A stretch of DNA of 64,000 bases from Pseudogulbenkiania sp. MAI-1 (GCF_000527175.1 NZ_AZUR01000001.1:1774501-1838500); one strand, 5' to 3'. Counted from the first letter of the stretch, positions 16,804-26,009 are shown. Notes: generated by a model from the sequence alone, not told the origin. A program made the numbers and translations.

Positions 16804-17550
16804 ATGAAACACCCTGTCATCGGAATTCCCTGCTGTCGCTGGTGGCTCAAGGAGTCCCAGTTCTTCCACCTGGTCGGCGAGAAGTACGTGCGCGCCGCCG
16901 AGGGGGCCGGCGGCCTGCCGCTGCTGCTGCCGGCGCTGGGCGAGGCGACGCCGGTCGAACAAGTGCTCGATCTGGTCGACGGCCTCTTGTTTACCGGCAG
17001 TCCGTCGAACATCGAGCCGCAGCACTACGGCGCGGCCAGCGTCGACGGCGATTTCAACGACCCGCAGCGCGACGCCACCACGCTGGCGCTGATCCGCGCC
17101 GCGATCGACGCCGGCGTGCCGGTGCTCGGCATCTGCCGTGGCTTCCAGGAAATCAATGTCGCGCTCGGCGGCACCCTGCACCGCAAGGTGCACGAGGTGC
17201 CGGGTATGAGCGATCACCGCGACCCGGGCGGCACGCTCGATGAGATGTACGCGCTGGCGCATCCGGTGAGCTTCGTCGAAGGCGGCGTGCTGCATCGGCT
17301 CACCGGCCGGCACGAGGCCCAGGTCAATTCGCTGCACGGGCAGGGCGTCGACCAGCTCGCCCCGGCGCTGCAGGCCGAGGCGCATGCGCCGGATGGCCTC
17401 GTCGAGGCGTTCAGCGTCAAGGGTGCGCGCGTTTTCGCGCTCGCCGTGCAGTGGCATCCGGAATGGCAGTACCAGAACAACCCCCTGTCGCTGGCCATTC
17501 TCAACGCGTTTGGCGAGGCTTGCGCCGCCCGTCGGAATCGACGCGGCTAA
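16804..17550 (+). CDS. puuD: Gamma-glutamyl-GABA hydrolase (class I GATase-like)
   Basis: Hydrolyses gamma-glutamyl-GABA to glutamate and GABA, the last step of the Puu pathway. The 248-residue protein is a glutamine-amidotransferase-like peptidase C26 member. It has the nucleophile Cys in LGICRGFQEINVALGG, the oxyanion/turn region LFTGSPSNIEPQ and the His-Glu pair in VQWHPEWQYQ. The start is the ATG at 16804 (MKHPVIGIPCC). No strong Shine-Dalgarno sequence lies close to it; AGGAGG occurs 34 nt upstream inside the leader ORF, consistent with coupling or leader control. It is the first gene of the puuD-puuA-spuC-pot-puuB run. Confidence 0.88.
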   Translation: MKHPVIGIPCCRWWLKESQFFHLVGEKYVRAAEGAGGLPLLLPALGEATPVEQVLDLVDGLLFTGSPSNIEPQHYGAASVDGDFNDPQRDATTLALIRAAIDAGVPVLGICRGFQEINVALGGTLHRKVHEVPGMSDHRDPGGTLDEMYALAHPVSFVEGGVLHRLTGRHEAQVNSLHGQGVDQLAPALQAEAHAPDGLVEAFSVKGARVFALAVQWHPEWQYQNNPLSLAILNAFGEACAARRNRRG

Positions 17551-17590
17551 GACTCGCCCGAACAACCAACTTTCTACAAAGGAGGCAACC

Positions 17591-18919
17591 ATGAGCGTTC
17601 TGAGCGAATGGCTGCGAGAACATCGAATTACCGAAGTGGAATGCGTGATCCCCGATTTCACCGGCGTCGCGCGCGGCAAGATCGTGCCGAAAGAGAAATT
17701 CAGCGAAGAGGAGGGCATGCGCCTGCCCGAGGTGGTGCTGGTGCAGACGGTGACCGGCGAGTACGCCGAGTGCATCACCTCCGATACCGACCCGGACATG
17801 GTGCTGCTGCCGGACCCGAACACCATCCGCCTGGTGCCCTGGGCCAAGGATCCGGTGGCGCAGGTGATCCACGACTGCTTCCACTTCGACGGCGCACCGA
17901 TCGAGCAGGCGCCGCGCCACGTGCTGCGCCGCGTGCTGAAGCTGTACGAGGACATGGGCTGGGAGCCGGTGGTGGCGCCCGAGATGGAGTTCTACCTCGT
18001 CGACGTCAACCGCGATCCCGACCTACCGCTGCAGCCGCCGATCGGCCGCACCGGCCGCCCGGAGACCGGGCGAAAGGCGTACTCGATCGACGCGGTCAAC
18101 GAGTACGACGATCTGTTCGAGGAGATCTACGACTTCTGCGACGCGCAGAACCTGGCGATCGACACCCTGATCCACGAGGTGGGCGCCTGCCAGATGGAGA
18201 TCAACTTCCTGCACGGCAACCCGCTCGATCTGGCCGACCAGGTGTTCCTGTTCAAGCGCACGGTGCGCGAGGCGGCGATCCGTCACAACATGTACGCCAC
18301 CTTCATGGCCAAGCCGATGGAGAACGAGCCCGGTTCGGCGATGCACATCCACATGAGCGTGGTCGACAAGAAGACCGGCAAGAACGTGTTCTCGAACGCC
18401 GATGGCAGCGTCAGCGACATCTTCCTGCACTCGATCGGCGGCATGCAGAAGTACTTCCCGCAGGCGATCGCGCTGTTCGCCCCCTTCGTGAACAGCTACC
18501 GCCGCCTGGTGCGCCACACCGCCGCGCCCATCAACGTGCAGTGGGGCTATGACAACCGCACCTGCGGCATCCGCGTGCCGCACTCGGGCCCGTCGGCGCG
18601 CCGCATCGAAAACCGCCTGCCCGGCGTCGATTGCAACCCCTACATCGCACTCGCCGCGACGCTGGCCTGCGCCTACTTGGGCATCGTCGAAAAACTCAAG
18701 CCGAGCGAACCGCTGGCCGACGACGCCTACGGGCGGCCGTTCGCCTTCCCGCGCGGGCTCGACGAGGCCATCGGCGCGCTGCGCGCCTGCCAGCCGATCG
18801 CCGAGGTGCTCGGCCCCGGCTTCGTCAAGGCGTTCTGCGCCGTCAAGGAAGCCGAATACATCGAATACGCCCGCGTGATCAGCCCGTGGGAGCGCAAGTT
18901 CCTGCTGCTGCACGTTTAA
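17591..18919 (+). CDS. puuA: Gamma-glutamylputrescine synthetase (GlnA-like)
   Basis: Glutamine-synthetase-fold ligase that joins glutamate to putrescine using ATP, the first step of the Puu pathway. The 442-residue length suits the GlnA3/PuuA branch rather than GlnA (about 470). Landmarks are the N-terminal CVIPDFTGVARGKIVP, the metal-site region PEMEFYLVD, the GSAMHIHMSV segment and NRTCGIRVPHSGPSARRIE, with the ATP/ammonium-site residues. The start is the ATG at 17591, preceded by GGAGG at 17581-17585. A role with putrescine rather than another amine is inferred from the surrounding puu genes. Confidence 0.88.
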   Translation: MSVLSEWLREHRITEVECVIPDFTGVARGKIVPKEKFSEEEGMRLPEVVLVQTVTGEYAECITSDTDPDMVLLPDPNTIRLVPWAKDPVAQVIHDCFHFDGAPIEQAPRHVLRRVLKLYEDMGWEPVVAPEMEFYLVDVNRDPDLPLQPPIGRTGRPETGRKAYSIDAVNEYDDLFEEIYDFCDAQNLAIDTLIHEVGACQMEINFLHGNPLDLADQVFLFKRTVREAAIRHNMYATFMAKPMENEPGSAMHIHMSVVDKKTGKNVFSNADGSVSDIFLHSIGGMQKYFPQAIALFAPFVNSYRRLVRHTAAPINVQWGYDNRTCGIRVPHSGPSARRIENRLPGVDCNPYIALAATLACAYLGIVEKLKPSEPLADDAYGRPFAFPRGLDEAIGALRACQPIAEVLGPGFVKAFCAVKEAEYIEYARVISPWERKFLLLHV

Positions 18920-18939
18920 GAGAGAGAAGGACCCCTATC

Positions 18940-20358
18940 ATGAGTCTGAACATGAATTTCGCCGAAGTACGCCAGGTCACGGAACGCAAGACCAGCCAGC
19001 GCAGCACGCGTGAATGGCAGGCGCTCGACGCTGCGCACCATTTCCACCCGTTCTCTGACGCCGCCTCGCTCAACAAGCAGGGCTGCCGCGTGATCACGCA
19101 CGGCGACGGCGTCTATCTGTGGGATTCGGAAGGCAACAAGCTCTTCGATGCGATGTCCGGCCTGTGGTGCGTCAACATCGGCTATGGCCGCAAGGAACTG
19201 GCCGAGGTCGCGTACCGGCAGATGCAGGAGCTGCCGTTCTACAACACCTTCTTCAAGACCACCCACCCGCCGGTGATCGAGCTCTCCAAGCTCCTGGCCG
19301 AGGTGGCGCCGGAAGGCTTCAACCACGTGTTCTATACCAACTCGGGTTCCGAGGGTAACGACACCGTGATCCGCATGGTGCGCCACTACTGGGCGAGCCT
19401 GGGCCAGCCGCAGAAGAAGACCATCATCTCGCGCGTCAACAGCTACCACGGTTCCACCATCGGCGGCGCCAGCCTGGGCGGCATGAGCTACATGCACGAG
19501 CAGGGCGACCTGCCGATCCCGCACATCGCCCACATCGAGCAGCCCTACTGGTACGCCAACGGCGGCGACCTGAGCCCTGAGGAATACGGCCTCAAGGCGG
19601 CGCGCGAACTCGAGAAGAAGATTCTGGAGCTGGGCGTCGAGAACGTCGCCGCCTTCATCGGCGAACCGGTGCAGGGTGCCGGCGGCATCATCATCCCGCC
19701 GACCACCTATTGGCCCGAGATCCAGCGCATCTGCGACCAGTACGGCATCTTGCTGATCGCCGACGAGGTGATCTGCGGCTTCGGCCGCACCGGCCAGTGG
19801 TTCGGCAGCCAGTACTACGGCATCCGCCCCCACCTGATGACCATCGCCAAGGGTCTGTCGTCCGGCTACCAGCCGATCGGCGGGGTGCTGGTGCACGACA
19901 CCGTGGCCAAGGTGATCGCCGAGTCGGGCGACTTCAATCATGGCTTCACCTATTCGGGCCACCCGGTGGCCGCCGCGGTCGCCGCCGAGAACCTGCGCAT
20001 CCTCAAGAACGAACGCATCATCGAGAAGATGCGCGAGGACGTGATGCCCTACGCCCACCAGCTGTGGCACGAGGCCTTCGACAACCATCCGCTGGTCGAC
20101 GACGTCCGGGCGCTCGGCTTCTTCTTCGCGGTGACCATCGTCGAGGACAAGGCAACGCGGAAGCGCTACGCCAACGGCGGCGAGCTCGCGCTGCGCTGCC
20201 GCGACATCTGCTTTGCCAACAACCTGGTGATGCGTGCCACCGGCGACAGCATGATCTCGGCGCCGCCGCTGACCATGACGCGTGTCGAGGCCGAGGAGTT
20301 CGTCGCCAAGGCCAGGCAGTGCATCGACCAGTTCGCGCGTGAGCTCGGCCGCCTCTAA
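18940..20358 (+). CDS. spuC: Putrescine-pyruvate aminotransferase, SpuC type
   Basis: Class III PLP-dependent omega-aminotransferase, expected to transfer an amino group from putrescine (or cadaverine, GABA) to pyruvate. The 472-residue protein has the substrate-entry signature MSGLWCVNIGYGR, the cofactor-phosphate segment YTNSGSEGNDT, the PLP ring-binding Asp in LLIADEVICGFGRTG and the Schiff-base Lys in MTIAKGLSSGYQP. The start is the ATG at 18940 after AGAGAGAAGG. It is placed between puuA and the pot transporter genes, so the locus encodes both gamma-glutamylation and direct transamination. PuuE (GABA aminotransferase) is the alternative assignment. Confidence 0.85.
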   Translation: MSLNMNFAEVRQVTERKTSQRSTREWQALDAAHHFHPFSDAASLNKQGCRVITHGDGVYLWDSEGNKLFDAMSGLWCVNIGYGRKELAEVAYRQMQELPFYNTFFKTTHPPVIELSKLLAEVAPEGFNHVFYTNSGSEGNDTVIRMVRHYWASLGQPQKKTIISRVNSYHGSTIGGASLGGMSYMHEQGDLPIPHIAHIEQPYWYANGGDLSPEEYGLKAARELEKKILELGVENVAAFIGEPVQGAGGIIIPPTTYWPEIQRICDQYGILLIADEVICGFGRTGQWFGSQYYGIRPHLMTIAKGLSSGYQPIGGVLVHDTVAKVIAESGDFNHGFTYSGHPVAAAVAAENLRILKNERIIEKMREDVMPYAHQLWHEAFDNHPLVDDVRALGFFFAVTIVEDKATRKRYANGGELALRCRDICFANNLVMRATGDSMISAPPLTMTRVEAEEFVAKARQCIDQFARELGRL

Positions 20359-20439
20359 ATGCTGTTGGGCGGGGCCGACCATTCCATCGATTACAGACGG
20401 CCCCGTCGATTCGCTATCGTGTCTACTCAGGAGAAAACC

Positions 20440-21540
20440 ATGCGTCAAAGCATGACCACCCTCATCGCCGCCGGCGTGCTGGCCGCGGCAACCGTGCCGG
20501 CCTTCGCCGCCGACAAGGTGCTCAACGTCTACAACTGGTCGGACTACATCGCCCCCGACACCGTCAAGAACTTCGAGAAGGAAACCGGGATCAAGGTCCG
20601 CTACGACGTCTACGACTCGAACGAGGTGCTGCAGGCCAAGATACTGACCGGGCGCTCCGGCTACGACATCGTGGTGCCGACCAGCGCCTTCCTCGCCAAG
20701 CAGATCAAGGCCGGGGTCTATCAGCCGATCGACAAGAGCAAGCTCGCCAACTACAAGAACCTCGACCAGATGGTGCTGTTGCAGGCCGCCAGGTTCGATC
20801 CGGGCAACGCCTATGCCGTGCCGTACTTCTACGGCATCAACACGCTGGCGATCAACGTCGGCAAGGTAAAGACCGCGCTCGGCAGCACGCCGATGCCGGC
20901 CAACGAGTGGGATCTGCTGTTCAAGCCCGAATACGCGGCCAAGCTCAAGTCCTGCGGCGTGTCGGTGCTCGACAGCCCGGCCGAGGCGCTGCCTGTCGCC
21001 GCGCACTACCTCGGCAAGGACCCCAATGGCACGGCGGATGCCGACTGGCGCGCCGCGGCCGATCTGTACAAGAAGATTCGCCCCTATATCACCCGGTTCT
21101 CCTCGTCCGGTTACATCAACGAGTTCGCCAACGGCTCGCTGTGCGTGGTGCTGGGCTATGGCGGCGACCTCAACATCGCCAAGCGCCGCGCCGAAGAGGC
21201 CAAGAATGGCCAGCATCTCAAGGTGCTGGCACCCAAGGCCGGCGTGATGCTGTGGATGGACAGCATGGCGATCCCGAAGGACGCCCAGAACGTCGACAAC
21301 GCACTCGCCTTCATCAACTACGTGATGCGCCCCGACGTGGCTGCCGCCAACGCCAAGGCGGTCAATTACGCCACGCCGAACAAGCCGGCGCGCACCCAGA
21401 TCGATGCCAAGTTCCTGAACGACCCGTCGATTTACCCGACGCCGGAAATCCAGAAGGCCAGCTTCGTGCAGTTGCCGGTCGACGCCAAGATCCAGCGTCT
21501 GCAAACCCGTCTGTGGACCGAAGTGAAAACCCGCAAGTGA
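20440..21540 (+). CDS. potF: Periplasmic polyamine-binding protein, PotF type
   Basis: Solute receptor of an ABC importer for putrescine/polyamines. The 366-residue precursor has a clear Sec signal peptide (MRQSMTTLIAAGVLAAATVP, cleavage after AFA) followed by KVLNVYNWSDYIAPDTVKNF, the diagnostic start of mature PotF/PotD/SpuD proteins. Acidic and aromatic residues of the polyamine site fall in the NWSDYI and YDVYDSNEVLQAK segments. The start is the ATG at 20440 after CAGGAGAAA. A strong GC-rich hairpin follows the stop codon, ahead of the ATPase gene. Confidence 0.92.
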   Translation: MRQSMTTLIAAGVLAAATVPAFAADKVLNVYNWSDYIAPDTVKNFEKETGIKVRYDVYDSNEVLQAKILTGRSGYDIVVPTSAFLAKQIKAGVYQPIDKSKLANYKNLDQMVLLQAARFDPGNAYAVPYFYGINTLAINVGKVKTALGSTPMPANEWDLLFKPEYAAKLKSCGVSVLDSPAEALPVAAHYLGKDPNGTADADWRAAADLYKKIRPYITRFSSSGYINEFANGSLCVVLGYGGDLNIAKRRAEEAKNGQHLKVLAPKAGVMLWMDSMAIPKDAQNVDNALAFINYVMRPDVAAANAKAVNYATPNKPARTQIDAKFLNDPSIYPTPEIQKASFVQLPVDAKIQRLQTRLWTEVKTRK

Positions 21541-21550
21541 GCTGAAGACG

Positions 21551-21582
21551 CGGCCGCCCGCCCACCCGCACGCGGGCGGCCG
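21551..21582 (+). other. Intercistronic hairpin between potF and potG
   Basis: A perfect 11-bp stem, CGGCCGCCCGC (21551-21561) with GCGGGCGGCCG (21572-21582), and a 10-nt loop; no T run follows. Such hairpins after binding-protein genes commonly protect the 5' message from 3' exonucleases, giving more binding protein than ATPase. That role is inferred here. Confidence 0.65.
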
Positions 21583-21600
21583 ACTCGGAGGGGAAGAATC

Positions 21601-22737
21601 GTGAACATGGCTGAATCGTCCTTGAACCAGGCCGCCAAGACGGCCGGTACCAAGTCCTATCTGCAAATCGTCGACGTCGTGAAGAAATTCGGTGACAACA
21701 CCGTCGTCGATCACATCAACCTGTCGATCGCGAAGAACGACATCTTCGCGCTGTTGGGCAGTTCCGGCTGCGGCAAGTCGACGCTGCTGCGCATGCTCGC
21801 CGGCATGGAAACGCCGACCTCGGGCCGGATCATCCTCGACGGCGAAGACATCACCGATCTCGCGCCGTACGAGCGTCCGATCAACATGATGTTCCAGAGC
21901 TACGCGCTGTTCCCTCACATGACCGTGGCACAGAACATCGCCTTCGGCCTCAAGCAGGACAAGCTGTCGCGCGCCGAGATCGCCGAGCGCGTCGAGCGCA
22001 TGCTCGAGCTGGTGCAGATGAAGAAGTACGCGCACCGCAAGCCCTACCAGCTCTCCGGCGGCCAGCAGCAGCGCGTCGCGCTCGCCCGCAGCCTCGCCAA
22101 GCGGCCCAAGCTGTTGCTGCTCGACGAGCCGCTCGGTGCGCTCGACAAGAAGCTCAGGCAGCAGACCCAGCTCGAACTGGTCAACATGATCGAACAGGTC
22201 GGCGTGACCTGCATCATGGTGACGCACGACCAGGAAGAGGCGATGACCATGGCGTGCCGCATCGGCATCATGTCCGACGGCCGGCTGCTGCAGGTGGCGA
22301 CGCCGGGCGAGATCTACGAGCACCCGAACTGCCGTTTCACCGCCGAATTCATCGGCGAGACCAATATGTTCGGCGGCCACGTGATCGAGGACGAACCCGA
22401 CTTCGTACGTATCCAGTCGACCGATCTGCCGCGCCCGGTGCGTGTCGGCCACGGCATCACGGGAACCATGGGCATGCCGGTGTGGCTGTCGGTGCGTCCG
22501 GAGCGGGTCGGCGTCACGCGCCAGCAGCCGACAGGCCACGGCAACTGGGCGGCGGGCTCGGTGCACGACATCGCCTACCTCGGTGGTTTCTCGATTTTTC
22601 ACGTGCGCCTCGACACCGGCAAGGTGGTCAAGGCCAGCGTGCCGGCGACGCGCTGGCGCGAAGAGGCGGCTCCGATCTGGGACGAGCCGGTATTCGTCAG
22701 CTGGGCTGACAACGACGCTGTGGTACTGACGCAATGA
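21601..22737 (+). CDS. potG: Polyamine ABC transporter ATPase, PotG type
   Basis: Cytoplasmic ATP-hydrolysing subunit of the putrescine importer. The 378-residue protein has Walker A GSSGCGKST, the Q-loop region NMMFQSYALFPHMT, signature LSGGQQQRVALARSL, Walker B LLLLDEPLGALD and the switch His in MVTHDQEEA, then a C-terminal TOBE domain. The GTG at 21601 is 7 nt after GGAGGGG (21587-21593) and is preferred over the ATG at 21607, which is 13 nt away. The stop overlaps the potH start (ATGA). Confidence 0.92.
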   Translation: MNMAESSLNQAAKTAGTKSYLQIVDVVKKFGDNTVVDHINLSIAKNDIFALLGSSGCGKSTLLRMLAGMETPTSGRIILDGEDITDLAPYERPINMMFQSYALFPHMTVAQNIAFGLKQDKLSRAEIAERVERMLELVQMKKYAHRKPYQLSGGQQQRVALARSLAKRPKLLLLDEPLGALDKKLRQQTQLELVNMIEQVGVTCIMVTHDQEEAMTMACRIGIMSDGRLLQVATPGEIYEHPNCRFTAEFIGETNMFGGHVIEDEPDFVRIQSTDLPRPVRVGHGITGTMGMPVWLSVRPERVGVTRQQPTGHGNWAAGSVHDIAYLGGFSIFHVRLDTGKVVKASVPATRWREEAAPIWDEPVFVSWADNDAVVLTQ

Positions 22738-23705
22738 TGAGCCGACTCCTATCGCTGCGGGATTCCCGCACAGAGGCCGCGCGCGCTGCGCGCCGGCCCC
22801 TCTGGTGGCAGCGCGCCATGCCGCGTGGCCGATCGCTGGTGACGGCGGTCCCCTACGGCTGGCTGCTGCTGTTCTTCCTGGTGCCGTTCCTGTTCGTGTT
22901 GCAGATCAGCTTCTCCGAGGTCGAGATCGCGTCCCCGCCGTACCGGGCGCTGGTGTCGGAGGTCGAAGGCGTGCTGAACATCGCGCTGAACATCGGCAAT
23001 TACAGCTACATCTTTGGCGACCCGCTGTACTTCGAGGCCTACTTGAGCTCGCTCAAGATGGCGGGGGTGACGACGATCATCTGCCTCCTGGCCGGCTACC
23101 CCATCGCCTACACCATCGCCCGCGCGCCGGAAGCCAAGCGCAACACGCTCCTGATGCTGGTGATGCTGCCGTTCTGGACCTCGTTCCTGGTGCGGGTGTA
23201 CGCCTGGATGGGCATCCTCGACAACGAGGGCTTGTTGAACAAGGCCTTGCTGGCGTTGGGGATGATCGACGAGCCGCTGCAGCTGATGCACACCCAGCTC
23301 TCGGTGCAGATCGTGATGGTGTACGCCTACCTGCCGTTCATGATCCTGCCCTTGTTCTCCAACCTGGTGAAGCTCGACGAGCGCCTGCTGGAGGCCGCGG
23401 CAGATCTGGGCTGCCGGCCGTGGAAGACCTTCCTGACGGTGACGCTGCCGTTGTCGAAGAACGGCGTGATCGCCGGCGCCATGCTGGTGTTCATCCCGGC
23501 GGTGGGCGAGTTCGTGATCCCGGAACTGGTGGGCACGCCCGAATCGCTGATGATCGGCAAGGTGCTGTGGATGGAGTTCTTCGACAACAACAACTGGCCG
23601 ATGGCGGCGTCGGTGACGATCGTGATGCTCGCGCTCTTGATCCTGCCGATCATCTACCTGCACAAGCGCGAGGAAAAGGCGCTGGCACGGGCGGCACAGC
23701 GCTAG
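22734..23705 (+). CDS. potH: Polyamine ABC transporter permease, PotH type
   Basis: Inner-membrane channel subunit. The 323-residue protein has six predicted membrane segments and the EAA loop contacting PotG (EAAADLGCRPWKTFLTVTLP). The N-terminal half carries the family feature VPFLFVLQISFSEVEIASPP. It starts at the ATG at 22734 within ATGATGA, overlapping the end of potG by 4 bp; the next ATG at 22737 is out of frame with it. Confidence 0.9.
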   Translation: MMSRLLSLRDSRTEAARAARRPLWWQRAMPRGRSLVTAVPYGWLLLFFLVPFLFVLQISFSEVEIASPPYRALVSEVEGVLNIALNIGNYSYIFGDPLYFEAYLSSLKMAGVTTIICLLAGYPIAYTIARAPEAKRNTLLMLVMLPFWTSFLVRVYAWMGILDNEGLLNKALLALGMIDEPLQLMHTQLSVQIVMVYAYLPFMILPLFSNLVKLDERLLEAAADLGCRPWKTFLTVTLPLSKNGVIAGAMLVFIPAVGEFVIPELVGTPESLMIGKVLWMEFFDNNNWPMAASVTIVMLALLILPIIYLHKREEKALARAAQR

Positions 23706-23715
23706 GAGACCAAGC

Positions 23716-24546
23716 ATGAACGGTAAAAAAATCAGCGGGTTCGGCAAGGCCACGCTCGGCCTGGGCTTCGCCTTTCTCTACGTGCCCATCCTGATCCTCG
23801 TCGTCTACTCGCTCAACGCCTCCAAGCTGGTGACGGTATGGGCGGGCTTCTCGACGCACTGGTACGGCGTGCTGTTCCGCGACGACGCGGTGATGTCGGC
23901 CTTCGGCTTGAGTCTCAAGATCGCACTGCTGTCGAGTGTGATGAGCGTGGTACTGGGCACCATCGCCGGCCTGGTGCTGGCGCGTTTCGGCTCCTTCAAG
24001 GGCAAGAGCCTGTTCGCCGGCATGCTCACCGCGCCGATGGTGATGCCCGAGGTGATCACCGGCCTGTCGATGCTGCTCTTGTTCGTCGAGATGCAGCAGT
24101 GGTTCGGCTTCCCGGCCGAGCGCGGCGTGCTGACGATCTGGGTGGGCCACGTGACCCTGTGCATGGCCTACGTGACGGTGGTGATCCGCTCGCGCCTGGT
24201 GGAGATGGACCGCTCGGTCGAAGAGGCTGCGATGGATCTCGGCGCTCGCCCCTTGAAAATCTTCTTCCAGGTCACGCTGCCCATCATCGCGCCGGCGATC
24301 GCGTCGAGCTTCCTGCTGGCGTTCACGCTGTCGATCGACGACCTGGTGATCACCGCCTTCCTGTCCGGCCCGGGCTCGACCACCTTGCCGCAGCTGATCT
24401 TCTCGCGGGTTCGCCTGGGGCTCAACCCGGAGATCAACGCGCTGGCGACGGTTACGGTATTGGCGGTGGCGGTGCTGGTGATCGGCGCCAACCGGGTGAT
24501 GGTTAAGGCGGAGCGGCGCCGCGCGCGGTTGGCTGCAATCGCGTAA
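23716..24546 (+). CDS. potI: Polyamine ABC transporter permease, PotI type
   Basis: Second channel subunit, paired with PotH. The 276-residue protein has six predicted membrane segments, the N-terminal LYVPILILVVYSLNASKLVT typical of PotI/PotC, and the EAA loop EEAAMDLGARPLKIFFQVTLP. It begins 10 bp after the potH stop, with GGAG immediately upstream. An intrinsic terminator follows its stop codon, before puuB. Confidence 0.9.
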   Translation: MNGKKISGFGKATLGLGFAFLYVPILILVVYSLNASKLVTVWAGFSTHWYGVLFRDDAVMSAFGLSLKIALLSSVMSVVLGTIAGLVLARFGSFKGKSLFAGMLTAPMVMPEVITGLSMLLLFVEMQQWFGFPAERGVLTIWVGHVTLCMAYVTVVIRSRLVEMDRSVEEAAMDLGARPLKIFFQVTLPIIAPAIASSFLLAFTLSIDDLVITAFLSGPGSTTLPQLIFSRVRLGLNPEINALATVTVLAVAVLVIGANRVMVKAERRRARLAAIA

Positions 24547-24560
24547 AGCAGGAGATGTCC

Positions 24561-24595
24561 GCCCGTGCGCGGCCCGGCGCCGCCACGGGCTTTTT
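24561..24595 (+). terminator. Intrinsic terminator between potI and puuB
   Basis: GCCCGTG (24561-24567) pairs with CACGGGC (24584-24590), with a GC-rich loop that can fold further, followed by TTTTT (24591-24595). It would uncouple puuB from the upstream genes, at least partly. Confidence 0.7.
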
Positions 24596-24618
24596 CTATC
24601 CTTTTGGGAGGAGGGCTT

Positions 24619-25917
24619 ATGTTCGGGTCTTTGCAGTTTGCCGGTCAGGAACACGTCGACTCCTGGTACGCCGCCAGCGCCGGTCCGCTAACGCCCAAGC
24701 CGCGCCTGAGCGAATCATTGAGCGCCGACGTCTGCGTGATCGGCGCCGGCTATACCGGCCTGTCGGCGGCGCTCGAGCTGGCCGAGCGCGGCTATCGTGT
24801 CGTGGTGCTCGAAGGCGCGCGGGTAGGGTGGGGCGCCTCCGGCCGCAACGGCGGCCAGGTGTTGTCCGACCTTGCCTGCGGCATGGGGCTGGTGCGCGAC
24901 CAGCTTGGCCAGCAGGCGGCGCGCGAGATATGGGACATGACGCGCGAGGCGGTCGATCTGGTCGGCGAGCGTTGCGCGAAGCACGACATCGATGCCGAGC
25001 TGGTGTGGGGCTATTTCCACGCCGCACTGAAGGATCGCCAGATGCGCGAGCAAGCCGCGTGGCAGGAGGAGGCGGCGCGCCATTACGGCTACGGCCGCTT
25101 CGAGTTGATCGGCAAGGATCGCCTGGCGGAAATGGTCGTGTCCGAGCGCTACGTCGGCGGCCTCTATGAGCCCGACGCGGGCCATATCCATCCACTCAAG
25201 TACGCGCTCGGCCTCGCGCGCGCCGCCGAGGCGGCCGGTGTCCGACTCTTCGAACACAGTGCGGTGACCGAGATCGTGCCGGGCGCGACGGTGAGGGTGA
25301 AGGTCGGCCAGTACGAGGTGCGCGCCGAGTCGGTCGTGCTCGCCGGCAACACCTATCTGGGCAAGCTGGTGCCCGAGCTCGACAAGAAGATCATGCCGGT
25401 CGGCACGTACATCATCGCCACCGAACCGCTGGGAGAGGCACAGGCGCGGACGCTGATCCCGACAAACCTCGCGGTGTGCGATGCCAACTTCGTGCTCGAT
25501 TATTTCCGCTTCACGCGCGACACGCGTCTGCTGTTCGGCGGCCGGGTCAGCTATACCGGCATGACGCCGATCGGGCTCAGGGACGCCATGCGCCGCAGCA
25601 TGCTCAAAGTGTTCCCCGGCCTCGACAACGTGAAGATCGAGTACGACTGGGGCGGCTTCGTCGACATCACCATGAGCCGCGCGCCGCACTTCGGCCGTGT
25701 CGCGCCCAACATCTTCTTCGCCCAAGGCTTCTCGGGCCACGGCGTCGCGCTGACCGGGCTCGCCGGCAGGCTGATGGCTGAGGCGATCCACGGCGAGCCG
25801 GAGCGTTTCGACCTGTTCGCCCGGCTGTCGCACCACAGCTTCCCCGGAGGAGCGCTGCTGCGCACCCCGGCGCTGCTGATGGCGACCAGCTACTACCGCT
25901 TGCGCGACTATCTCTGA
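24619..25917 (+). CDS. puuB: Gamma-glutamylputrescine oxidase
   Basis: FAD-dependent amine oxidase of the DAO family that oxidises gamma-glutamylputrescine to the aminoaldehyde used by PuuC. The 432-residue protein has the N-terminal WYAAS segment, the dinucleotide motif VIGAGYTGLSAALELAERGY and the FAD-stacking segment VGWGASGRNGGQ. The C-terminal FFAQGFSGHGVALTGLAGRL is characteristic of PuuB/OrdL proteins. The start is the ATG at 24619, with GGAGGAGG just upstream. It closes the putrescine cluster; a GC-rich 8-bp hairpin without a T run (25924-25943) follows. Confidence 0.9.
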   Translation: MFGSLQFAGQEHVDSWYAASAGPLTPKPRLSESLSADVCVIGAGYTGLSAALELAERGYRVVVLEGARVGWGASGRNGGQVLSDLACGMGLVRDQLGQQAAREIWDMTREAVDLVGERCAKHDIDAELVWGYFHAALKDRQMREQAAWQEEAARHYGYGRFELIGKDRLAEMVVSERYVGGLYEPDAGHIHPLKYALGLARAAEAAGVRLFEHSAVTEIVPGATVRVKVGQYEVRAESVVLAGNTYLGKLVPELDKKIMPVGTYIIATEPLGEAQARTLIPTNLAVCDANFVLDYFRFTRDTRLLFGGRVSYTGMTPIGLRDAMRRSMLKVFPGLDNVKIEYDWGGFVDITMSRAPHFGRVAPNIFFAQGFSGHGVALTGLAGRLMAEAIHGEPERFDLFARLSHHSFPGGALLRTPALLMATSYYRLRDYL

Positions 25918-26009
25918 CCCGTCCCCGGTGCGCTGGCACCGGGCCTCCTCCCCTGACAAGGCAGGGGCTCTGATAGTATTGCCGCAGGCATCCGATTTCA
26001 GGAAACACC

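Noticed and set aside
18916..22734. A 1,272-codon open frame on the minus strand
   Set aside because: It lies antisense to spuC-potF-potG, whose products have full sets of conserved motifs. The antisense reading is Arg/Ala/His-rich low-complexity sequence typical of GC-rich shadow frames.
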